Source: Hormiphora californensis
Lineage: Eukaryota; Ctenophora; Tentaculata; Cydippida; Pleurobrachiidae
Direction: 5' to 3'
NCBI GenBank assembly: GCA_020137815.1
Contig: CM035356.1
Location: 1,069,001 to 1,133,000 of the forward strand
Length of the DNA stretch: 64,000 bases
The notes beneath the pieces are model-generated. The model saw only the letters and a program-made list of their open reading frames with translations, was not told where the DNA came from and made no database searches. Shown in pieces: positions 44,601-64,000 of this stretch; position 1 is the stretch's first letter; each line of letters starts with the position of its first letter. Made by a program: the position numbers and the translations under genes.

Positions 44601-46415
44601 GTTGAGAAAAAGGTTGATAGGAATACACAAACGGACAGTGATGAGGAATCTGTTGAAAAACCAGAGACGAAGAATCTAATCACGAATTCTGAAAAGGCTC
44701 CTAAACCAGATGCAAATGATCCAACCAAAATAACAGAACCAGCCGCTCCAGAAAAAGGAGGTGAAGACCGGCCTCCCAAAACCAAAAAAGAGAAGAAGAT
44801 TCATAAGAAGGAAAGTGAGTCCAAGAAAAGAAAGGCAAGTGACAAAAAGAATCCAGTACCTGAAAACGATGAAAAAGCTCAGAAGTCGCCCAGTCCATCC
44901 CGCTCTCCAGAAATCACCAAATCACCTGCTCTGAGTCCTGCACAATCTCCAACGAGAGAAGTGTACCAACAGCCGATAACAAGAATTGATAAGGCAGTTT
45001 CACCGATATATTTCGCAGATCACGGACCTGAAGTTTCCTTTAGCACAAGAGCTACATCGCCCATAAAAATCATTGACATGGGGATCACAAAACGGGATTT
45101 TGGCAGCCAAGCTAATGTTGCCTTTTTTGAAACTAAAACAACGACTACCTCTACTCTTTCAACACAGACGATTGACAGTCCGAGACGGGAACCAACTCCA
45201 CTTCTGTCCCATTCGTTTTCCCAAACTACGGAGGAAAGGTCCCCGTCTTCACTAAGTAAACCACGTGACCAATCAATCAGATCAGAGCCAAATCTTGCTG
45301 AGCGATCCTGGTCTGATAAACCCAACTCGTTCGACGTGGCACGATCCTGTGATCACCTCCAGGATTACAGCAAGGGTACAGAGGTTACCACACATACTCC
45401 TTCATCAAAACAAACGCCAGTGCGAACAACGAGACCTGCAGCCGGGAAATATTCCAACGAGGATATTAATCACTATCCTAAAGATCGTGTTGTTAGGAAT
45501 AGGAGAACGAGAAGGGGCCGAAAGAAGGCAGAATTGTATAGCGAGGAATCGCTGACAGACCAAACGAGTAGTAGCAATCGAACAGATGACTCGGGAATTG
45601 AGGAAAGGAGAAGGCGGAGAAGACGGAGAGCTGAGATGAATTTACAACGAAACATGTCACAACAACAGTACGGTGCTGCTTCGCAACTTGGAGTCACATC
45701 CCACCACCAGGGGACTGCTATACAACATGGGGCTGTCACTACTGCTACATCCCATGTGCAACATGGCCATCATGGGGCAAACTGTATCTCATGCCAGCGG
45801 GAGATAACCAACTATCCTCACATCAGGATATGCAAATACCACCACCCCCAACAGAGCAAGTGCCATGCTTACGTCATGGATAAACGGCAGATGAAGAAAC
45901 CTGAAAAGGCTCATTTTAACACTGTCACGTACTTTGTGAACAAGCCAGCAGGTGAGTCCAGTGAGAGTAGTTCCAACCATAACAACCCCGTGAAGAGATC
46001 TCACCATGTGGAGGATATTGATAAACACCTTGCCAAACAACTGAGGAGTCCAACACCCGCTGGGGATGACAATACTCTAAACTTTTCAACCAACTTCTAC
46101 ACTGTATCACCAGACCCGAGGAGGCCCCACCCTGATGATGATGTCTCCATTCTCCTCGTTCCTAACAGCCCAGAGTTTGAGGGAAAGGATGTGATATGGG
46201 AGAAGATTCCCGATCGCTCCTCTTCTTCTGATGATGATCAGGACACTACCACAGAAGACCGTGCGTTTGATGAATACAATGAACTGATGCAGAGGCTGAA
46301 TAACAGCTCTATTGATAAACGTAGGCTGATACTCTCCCTTTTTAAGAACATGGGATCGACAGAGCAGAGGTCAAAGAGATTACTCGACAATCTCAACCGG
46401 AGAATGAAGCTCTGA
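41652..46415 (+). CDS. Large disordered protein with SAFERRL repeats, 1587 aa, single exon
   Basis: One uninterrupted ORF from ATG 41652 (an upstream exon cannot be excluded). Seen: acidic N-third with six [FS]SAFE[RQ][RK]L motifs at about residues 38, 65, 92, 122, 175 and 287; the first three are in 27-residue tandem units (81-bp DNA repeats, 41741-41983), each SEDFSAFERRLAEEEARV-like, amphipathic helix character. A Cys-rich patch follows near residue 435-480 (FQCPLHHT..RCLRKCSSYKCLGVCG), then long Ser/Glu/Lys-rich disorder, a basic run (RRTRRGRKKAE; eight consecutive Arg in EERRRRRRRRAE), a second Cys/His segment near residue 1375-1410 (CISCQREITNYPHIRICKYHH, possible zinc knuckle) and a structured-looking C-terminus LMQRLNNSSIDKRRLILSLF. 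No family recognised. Could be a cytoskeletal or ciliary scaffold, but this is a guess from composition. Confidence 0.75.
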   Translation: MVPWPFEDEEDENTDPPSLSPLSDVIEEQEPTENSEDFSAFERRLAEEEARVAQDQDATENSEDFSAFERRLAEEEARVAQDQDATENSEDFSAFERKLAEEEARITGGKMQPDDEETESDFSAFEQRLAAAAGHNPPELTEEDASLGYNAVRPPRETRVTFQEDEEDETESEDFSAFERRLAAEQQLMEPIEEDDAADRFYRDYEEMYGRSPEGCVPLSLTEYTATRTEDVGSEEEEDDFEDEEDEEDKEEEDGVDPCVKEYDARILQRRAEKEDSLLEPDSSESSSAFERRLAQKFPINPGSEHDDETDFDGMNTRTRDDFERSILTLDEVLSEPPASRAGSPLLTDQEPPLLSITHNISTNLNTSKISPPKDTISSGSERTGVTPPTAGSIARLLTDLEHIPDSKYRDSVLRVIEKLANCMVYLTDLNSELKTNLQKGFQCPLHHTAAGSYECLPETISQRCLRKCSSYKCLGVCGATRGMMGGSDQRLASDYTRNSRNRLNSTTEDEFFLVQEQLSARPRRRSMIEYPTDLESPDKDATLEEQIKACLNNATSLETLLNSPSAGVGLSPNHRLSQSMPNIVSRGGMKDDLSLSTIESRSKASSEGINGEEEEEVSPNLGHIKVPDKLLHKLTRPLLQLTDSTSDSTSTARLINDDETGKRANAKLKEVMRIERELEECVKLSMSLEDLIIDYVAKNDSQTMQQSFKSISMPDVRLRGSLAELSSRPNLRTSLNEVPHHPAYSSSGYGGMDLSPRMTRRQFPPRAGLNAGRHAWGSDDIPRFRRHLRPQYYDQLTSSDSYERPFRPKLKKKSLSMSLNTASSSFSSSPSSSDGERFRKKVTKLNYPRTDSPPGKVVRFRRPTTPDTSDAHDDAAGRYSEEEDSELSGRNNIEPPIPKETSSSEEEEEEEKTTSTESELEAIIVDHRPLDSSPLAATSSSKTSSETSLETPEEKEEAQRKSVRKGKAVERDVPLEETVKIPVEKKVDRNTQTDSDEESVEKPETKNLITNSEKAPKPDANDPTKITEPAAPEKGGEDRPPKTKKEKKIHKKESESKKRKASDKKNPVPENDEKAQKSPSPSRSPEITKSPALSPAQSPTREVYQQPITRIDKAVSPIYFADHGPEVSFSTRATSPIKIIDMGITKRDFGSQANVAFFETKTTTTSTLSTQTIDSPRREPTPLLSHSFSQTTEERSPSSLSKPRDQSIRSEPNLAERSWSDKPNSFDVARSCDHLQDYSKGTEVTTHTPSSKQTPVRTTRPAAGKYSNEDINHYPKDRVVRNRRTRRGRKKAELYSEESLTDQTSSSNRTDDSGIEERRRRRRRRAEMNLQRNMSQQQYGAASQLGVTSHHQGTAIQHGAVTTATSHVQHGHHGANCISCQREITNYPHIRICKYHHPQQSKCHAYVMDKRQMKKPEKAHFNTVTYFVNKPAGESSESSSNHNNPVKRSHHVEDIDKHLAKQLRSPTPAGDDNTLNFSTNFYTVSPDPRRPHPDDDVSILLVPNSPEFEGKDVIWEKIPDRSSSSDDDQDTTTEDRAFDEYNELMQRLNNSSIDKRRLILSLFKNMGSTEQRSKRLLDNLNRRMKL

Positions 46416-46523
46416 AATAACGAGGAAGTATAACCAAGTTAAGATAACTAAGTTAAATTTTGTATTGAATTTGCTGATTTTTAAAACGTGTGTGTTTTCA
46501 AGCAGTTAATTAGTTAGAAAAGT

Positions 46524-46751
46524 GGCGATTCAAAAAGGACGTCCAAGGGTAGGGGGACCGGGAGAGGGGTTGACGCAATTCGGACTGTCCCAGGGTTTGA
46601 AGGAAAATTATACTGATTTTAGTAGATATATAGGTGGACGAAACTCGGACAGGGGGAGGGAGGGGGTCTGGCAGATCGGACAGGCCTGGACAGGGGGAGG
46701 GAGGGGGGGTAAAATATGACCAAAAATCATGGACGTCCTTTTTGAATCGCC
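46524..46751. mobile_element. 228-bp MITE with 22-bp terminal inverted repeats
   Basis: Left end GGCGATTCAAAAAGGACGTC, right end its inverse GACGTCCTTTTTGAATCGCC at 46732-46751. Interior is G-rich (ggggaggga runs). No clear target duplication. Confidence 0.75.
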
Positions 46752-47170
46752 CCAAACCGAACAACCTCTAACATAATGCAGTGGTACCTCTTCTTGCATG
46801 TATCTTGTACTGGTTTGGTTTGGTTGCTTTGTTCAACGGTCAACCCACTCTTTCTGCAACTCATATGTAAGGAAAGGATGGACCATTTCAACAAGTCTGT
46901 CATACGACTTTGCTAGGCTGATACTGATAGGATTAAACCCTTTTCACCAAATCAGAACTTTTCGAAAGTTTATCCAAGGCTCTAACCTCAACCGATCCAG
47001 GCCTCCAGGAGACTCACATAGGTGACAGGTTAACGGGGCCTTGCCATGCTACGCAGTCTGTCGTTCGCGCGATGAATCGCCTCTTCGGCTCCCGTAAGCT
47101 CACATCGGGCCTTCGGCCGGGTGTGAGAGCCGAGTCCGACAGGTTGTGAACATTTCAACCGGGAACCGGG

Positions 47171-47241
47171 CTGTCTGGCGGTGCCAGACCCCGATTTGAT
47201 TCTCAACAGTGCGCTCGGTTGGGGCCTGCGGTGCCAGACAG
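47171..47241. mobile_element. hAT-like MITE, second copy
   Basis: CTGTCTGGCGGTGCCAGACC at the left, GCGGTGCCAGACAG at the right, 71 bp. Flanks gaaccggg / gaccgggt resemble a decayed 8-bp duplication. Confidence 0.65.
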
Positions 47242-48155
47242 GACCGGGTAATTTCCCCTATCTGAAGTACAAAGCCACGATTTTTGGATAAAAACGGCCA
47301 TCTTGGATTTAAAAAAAATACCTTTAACTTCCACTGAGATATATACGGTACGCACGCATTTCATTTCGAATGTAACATGAAAATGAATTTGCGCGTGACA
47401 TCAATGACGTCATGAATCTACGCTCCCTCATTTAATTGGCAACTAATCGCACCGAATAGAAGGATTTTACTCCCCTTACTGCTTGTTCATATTCGAAGAT
47501 CTTCTAATTGGTTTCCCATTATCCAGGTTCCAATTTGTAACTGGAAAACCATTTCCACCTCCAACAAGTTAAAACACAGATCTCCGGTTTTTTACTAAAT
47601 AAATTTTCTCAACTTGAATCTGAGATTAAGACCGTAATATGGCGAAAAAAAGTTCGCAGTTAACTCACTCAAGGCCTTGCTATTGACACAAGTTATGTTT
47701 CCAAACTCGGGAAAACAGTAACACTGTGCAAGAGCAGGCCCACGGGGATGGATAAAAAATAGATAAACCCTGATATAGATTTCAGTAGAAGATGGTTTAA
47801 TTTTCTTTTTAAAGTGCTACAGGGCTTTCCAAAAAGTTGGAGCCAAGCTTTTCTCAAAGTGACCCCAACCTAACACCCTGTTTTATCCTACAAACCTACC
47901 CTCGATAAAGGGGGAGAGAATTCTTATTTTTAATCAGTGACCAGACACAAATCATGTTCATTTTCCTTTCCAAACATAAACACACACAAACAACTTTAAA
48001 ATAGGTCTAGCGAGTGTTTAAAATTGCAGTTCAAAAACTAAAAAGCGGAAAAAAGCTTATAATAATTACGCTCAAAGTTGTTCATGTGTATTGGATTAAA
48101 AAATACTTGAGCAATCCGGTCTGGACGCTGATCATCTTTTCAGACATGTTTCGTA

Positions 48156-48223
48156 CAGTCGGACCCCGATTTACCGCGATGCTCTTGGGAAAGGATTTTG
48201 CCCGGTAAATCGTGGTTCGACTG
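48156..48223. mobile_element. 68-bp pogo/Tigger-like MITE, TA target duplication
   Basis: CAGTCGGACCCCGATTTACC at the left and GGTAAATCGTGGTTCGACTG at the right, flanked on both sides by TA (48154-48155; 48224-48225). Best-preserved of four copies. Confidence 0.8.
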
Positions 48224-48401
48224 TATACAATATATATAATTATATTGCTAATAAGTTAGTTTCAAATCAAATATAGTTATTGACCACACACTTGTAATTG
48301 TTCTGTCTTATATATTTCAGTGTCTGAATATCGCACACGTACCCCCCTCAACATTGAATACTTTGAGTCACTTATCTCAAGATTTACACACCCCAACACA
48401 T

Positions 48402-60681
<12,280 letters not shown>

Positions 60682-61792
60682 TAGCGATACTGTTTACTAA
60701 TAATACGGAGAATAATAAGGATAATTATATGCTGCCTCAGAGGGTCCTAACACTGAGAGGTGATCTGAGGACTGAGCGGTCACTTCTGGAAGAGATTAGA
60801 GCCAGAATGTAAATAGATCAGCAAAAAAAACGAAGAACCACTGATAAATTTATCCAACAAACACACTGTTGGGCAATTATTGTTAATCTAGGTCACTTTC
60901 TCTTGAGGAATAGTTTAAATCTGCAAATCGAGTCAAATTTCGATTTTCGAAAAGGTTTTGTAAATTTTTAAAAAGTGCGTGGTTGGCAAATATTTTGGAC
61001 ATCAAAAATTTTCATTAACGATTTCGCCGCGCCGCGCACTACAATTTGCGACGTAGACTTCCATTTATCGCGCGTTATGCATTTTGAAAACAACAAATGA
61101 AAAGTCAAAATTGATGGCTATAAAAGGGATACAAGAACAATGAAATAATTTAATATGTGTCCAATAAATATACCTTCTATTCACTACTTCTGTACAACTA
61201 CTGGCGTTTGTACGAATACTGTTTGGCGGCACACGACCACGTTTTGATTCTCTACAGTCCGTTCAGATCGGGTTGGCACCGACAGACAGTTCGAATATAA
61301 TTACAATTTGAAAATATTTAGACACATCAAATCATATTTACATATCCTAATAATCCAATTCAAATTATTGACCGTTCTCTCCTCTGATATCTTTCGTTCA
61401 ACAATAATTATACACGTCTGGGTCACCCAATAGAATGTATGCTAAAGCAGTCCAAATTTACAAACAATTTAACACTTCCTGAGAGTTACAACCAAAATAT
61501 ATAATGTCCTTTTCTTTGTGTATAGTTATGATATAATTATATGTATATCGCTCACTTCACGTACTAATACACGCACACTCACTCGACAAGGTATAAAATT
61601 CTGTACAAACAACGTTGATATCCATCTCACAAGTCCCCAGGTTCTCGCAGTGATGTTCCCCCCTCTCAAGTCTCACTCCCTCAGCAGCTCAATATCTATA
61701 CATCTCTCTCTCTCCTTCTCTCTCTCAACATCTCTACAATGGCGTGATACATATCTCACTGCGACAGAGCAACCTAAAAACTCAAATCTACA
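60682..61792. other. Intergenic region between PP2A-B56 and PDCD4
   Basis: 1.1 kb on the head side of PDCD4 and tail side of PPP2R5. AT-rich; contains the hAT-like MITE at 61219-61289. No gene seen. An AG (aaacag) 8 nt before the PDCD4 ATG could be an acceptor. Confidence 0.5.
61219..61289. mobile_element. hAT-like MITE, third copy
   Basis: CTGTTTGGCGG at the left, GGCACCGACAGACAG at the right, 71 bp, flanked by tacgaata / ttcgaata (7 of 8 identical). Confidence 0.65.
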
Positions 61793-63363
61793 TCAGCCTG
61801 CACCTTGGGAGTTGTTTGCTGGACTCTTATTCGCATCTATTGCAAGTCTTTGAATCTTTTTCCAGGCTTCGTCCCTTTGAAATTCCTTTCTCTTCTCTTT
61901 TTGCCTCTCGGCCTTGTAGGATAGGGTCAACTCGTCGAAAAGAGTGTTGTTCATTTCCATGAAGGTCTTTAGTACGTTGTAAACCAAGGCAACGATCGTT
62001 CTGATGGGAGTACATGGGATGTTTAGTTGGGTATATAATCAAACTCTGTCTCTGTCTCTCTTCCACACTGTCAGAGCATTGGCCTGACCCTTTTCTCATC
62101 GGAGCGCGAGAACTGTGGTAAGAGAACTGTGATCAGGGCATTGGTGGTCAGAGCATTGGCCTGCTAACTTCCACACTTACTGATTCCAATGATCCTTGCT
62201 GATAATATAAAGAGATGGGAACATGGTGGGCATTATTTCCGAGTTATGTTCCTCTATCAAACTCATGATGTATTCGTTATTCCAGTAATACAATGCTCGC
62301 TCTGCTACCTATAACAGAAAGAGGGGAGTGGTTTATGGTCCTATAATTGTGGTGTAAATATTACAATGCTCCAATTTTGGACATACTTCAACATCACAAA
62401 CACATTGAGCTGATCAATTTTGGCTGATCACCAGTCAGAAAATCTGGTACCTGAAATTGTGGGCTTGAGACACTCCTTGCGAGCATTTTAAAAAGTGGCC
62501 CCATGACCTTCTTAAATTGAGCAGGCTCGATAATATCCAGAATTTCTTCCATCTCCCCTAACAACATCACCTGAGAAGAGAGATTATAGATGGAAGAATA
62601 TAACTTGTAAATTTAATCTAAATCGGATTTTTTGAAGTTGTCACCCTAAACGTCAAATTTTGCGATATTTAGTACACAAATACCAAAACTGTGTCAGAAC
62701 GATGCTCACCTCTTTGGCGCTATTTGTTTTGGGCCACAATTTCAGGAGACCTTGCACAGTGGCCTCTGTCAAGGAGGGGTCTTTCTCAACGAACTGTACA
62801 ATGCAGTAGGCGAGCTGGGCGTGGTAGGCCGCCATTCCCCGGGGCTTGTGGAGGGGTATTAATACCTGAAATAGTATAATTAGTATTTAGTCCACTAATT
62901 AGAAGTTGAACTTAATTAGTGAAAAACTAGTAGAAACTGGAATTGACTCACATCGATATACAGGACCAATGAATTATGTACCTTTAATAAGAAATGTCTA
63001 TGTTCCTGTTTCAGTGGTACAGCGAAACCGTTGATAATACTCCCCAAGATCTCTAAAAACTCGGCTATACCATAACATAGTACACCCTCGAATATGTACC
63101 TGAGGATGATGGGGGATCTGTGTGTGAAGTTGGGGAAAATGAGGGCAATACATGAAACACAGTAATCCAATATTATATTGAACTCGTTTAAAATTATTCT
63201 AGAAGGTTTCAATGATTCTTAGAAGTCTATAAGACCGTAAGATCGTAAGAGAGAGAAAAAGGGAGACGAGAAGAATGTATATTTTTGTTGCATGATAGCA
63301 GTGTTTAATTCGCGTTATGCGCCATTAGTTCTAACAAGCAGTTCCCTTCCCTCAGAAAAGAGG

Positions 63364-63397
<34 letters not shown>

Positions 63398-63406
63398 TAG
63401 AGAGAA

Positions 63407-63437
<31 letters not shown>

Positions 63438-63926
63438 GAGAAAGAGAGAGATACTAGAACAAGAGCTATAAAAATAGACGGTGCTAATTTCATTCTGAAT
63501 GCCGAATATAAGTGGTATAATAATGTGAACAATTTAGCACACCAGATGTATATCCGTGGTGGGACACTGTTCCACCACTGTCCCGGACAGTGGTTTAACT
63601 CATGTGTATGGAGATACAATGAAACTTGCCCCCACGCACTACCATAATACACTAAATGGGCGCTAAAAGTGCTTTTAAATAACGCCTAATCTTCTGGGGA
63701 TGGGGTCTCCCATCGTCAGATATACCGGGCACCTCTATTTCAAATCCCTTTGCCCCAAGCATCCCGGTAAATCGGGGTCCGGCAGTTTAACTTACCGTAG
63801 GAAAATAAAGTTGATGTGTTTCCTTATGAAGGATCGGAGTCCCAGGAATTTTCCATATATTCTATGTAAGAGGGTTTTTAGGAGGTCCCTTTCCCTCGGA
63901 TCTTCACTATTGAATAATGTCATAAT
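61793..63926 (-). CDS. PPP2R5: PP2A regulatory subunit B56 (B'), C-terminal 286 aa; 5' end outside window
   Basis: B56 subunits steer the PP2A holoenzyme to LxxIxE-bearing substrates, including centromeric shugoshin and BubR1. Six exons on the minus strand: 63926-63796, 63099-62982, 62865-62710, 62570-62451, 62308-62181, 62000-61793; phases 2,0,0,0,2 agree, 861 nt. HEAT-repeat sequence is highly conserved: [100 protein letters not shown] and the basic C-terminus. It ends at [10 protein letters not shown], without the long tail of vertebrate gamma/delta isoforms, so the isoform cannot be assigned. N-terminal exons lie beyond 64000. Confidence 0.95.
62070..62165 (-). repeat. Two inverted copies of the 19-bp motif 3' of B56 exon 5
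   Basis: GTCAGAGCATTGGCCTGAC at 62070-62088 (perfect) and 62147-62165 (near perfect), with ggagcgcgagaactgtgg between, which is the inverse of the companion word beside the 25633 cluster. Lies in the last intron of the B56 gene. Confidence 0.85.
63358..63452. repeat. (GA)n microsatellite in B56 intron
   Basis: GA repeat with GAAA interruptions. Confidence 0.95.
63714..63786. mobile_element. Pogo/Tigger-like MITE copy next to a B56 splice donor
   Basis: Inverted orientation, ending GGTAAATCGGGGTCCGGCAG, 9 bp from the donor of the exon starting at 63796 on the plus coordinate. Fourth copy of the family seen at 7495, 48156 and 49280. Confidence 0.65.
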
Positions 63927-64000
63927 CTGGGGAGGAGAGAAAGTGTAAGTTGTATTACTACACCAACAATTATTGTACATAACAAGATGTAGGCAGGGGA

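Larger units (their letters stand above)
46416..48401. other. Convergent spacer with small transposons
   Basis: No supported gene between the SAFERRL gene and the 3' end of PDCD4. Contains the MITEs at 46524, 47171 and 48156 and a GC-rich hairpin-prone block at about 47040-47150 (cttcggc words in inverted pairs). Confidence 0.5.

Noticed and set aside
47040-47150. tRNA or tRNA-derived SINE in a GC-rich hairpin block
   Set aside because: I could not fold a cloverleaf or find convincing A and B boxes; only cttcggc inverted pairs are visible.

Overview
The window is animal nuclear DNA. Genes are split by short GT-AG introns, and the proteins are animal families: MSH5, CPEB1, SYCP3, a receptor guanylyl cyclase, PDCD4 and the B56 subunit of PP2A. 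AT-rich spacers, many (GA/CT)n microsatellites, minisatellites and several TA-flanked inverted-repeat elements point to an invertebrate with a fairly compact genome. SYCP3 is absent from well-studied nematodes and flies, so a non-ecdysozoan (sponge, cnidarian, ctenophore, lophotrochozoan) is more likely, but I cannot name the species. Most plus-strand start codons sit 1-20 nt after an AG that looks like a splice acceptor, which would fit spliced-leader trans-splicing or very short 5' UTR exons (inference).

Layout. 0-10 kb, plus strand, germline-flavoured: MSH5 (226-2843, almost intronless), CPEB1-like (2988-4959, with a Tudor-like N-terminus), SYCP3 (6504-7860) and a Tctex-type dynein light chain gene (8277-9937). 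At 10.5-11.1 kb a minus-strand four-TM TMEM272-like gene. At 15.1-24.7 kb a plus-strand gene of huge Ala/Glu/Pro repeats whose last exon ends in a polylysine-CaaX tail; two internal exons have identical phases and look mutually exclusive. 24.7-30.7 kb is repeat-rich, with a 3.6 kb inverted-repeat element containing a nested MITE and a 63-bp tandem repeat. 30.8-37.4 kb is a complete 25-exon receptor guanylyl cyclase, all phases consistent, 1108 aa. 37.7-41.3 kb (minus) is a Ser/Arg- and Lys-rich protein with repeated RRAS-type sites. 41.65-46.4 kb is a 1587-aa single-exon protein with SAFERRL repeats. 48.4-60.7 kb (minus) is PDCD4 in eight exons, 439 aa. Its introns hold a 3.6 kb TA-flanked element with further nested elements, a LINE ORF1 relic, a 2-kb 30-bp minisatellite that forms, on the opposite strand, a signal-peptide + Asp-rich ORF, and a 32-bp minisatellite that copies the exon 3 splice donor about 14 times. 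61.8-64 kb (minus) is the C-terminal 286 aa of PP2A-B56, running off the window.

How the genes fit together: MSH5 (crossover clamp), SYCP3 (chromosome axis) and CPEB1 (cytoplasmic polyadenylation; known in mouse to act on synaptonemal-complex mRNAs) form a 7.6 kb meiotic neighbourhood. The receptor cyclase lies tail-to-tail with a protein rich in PKA/PKG-type RRxS sites. Exon models were built by hand from splice sites and phase; several low-complexity reading frames carry single-base indels that look more like assembly errors than decay.
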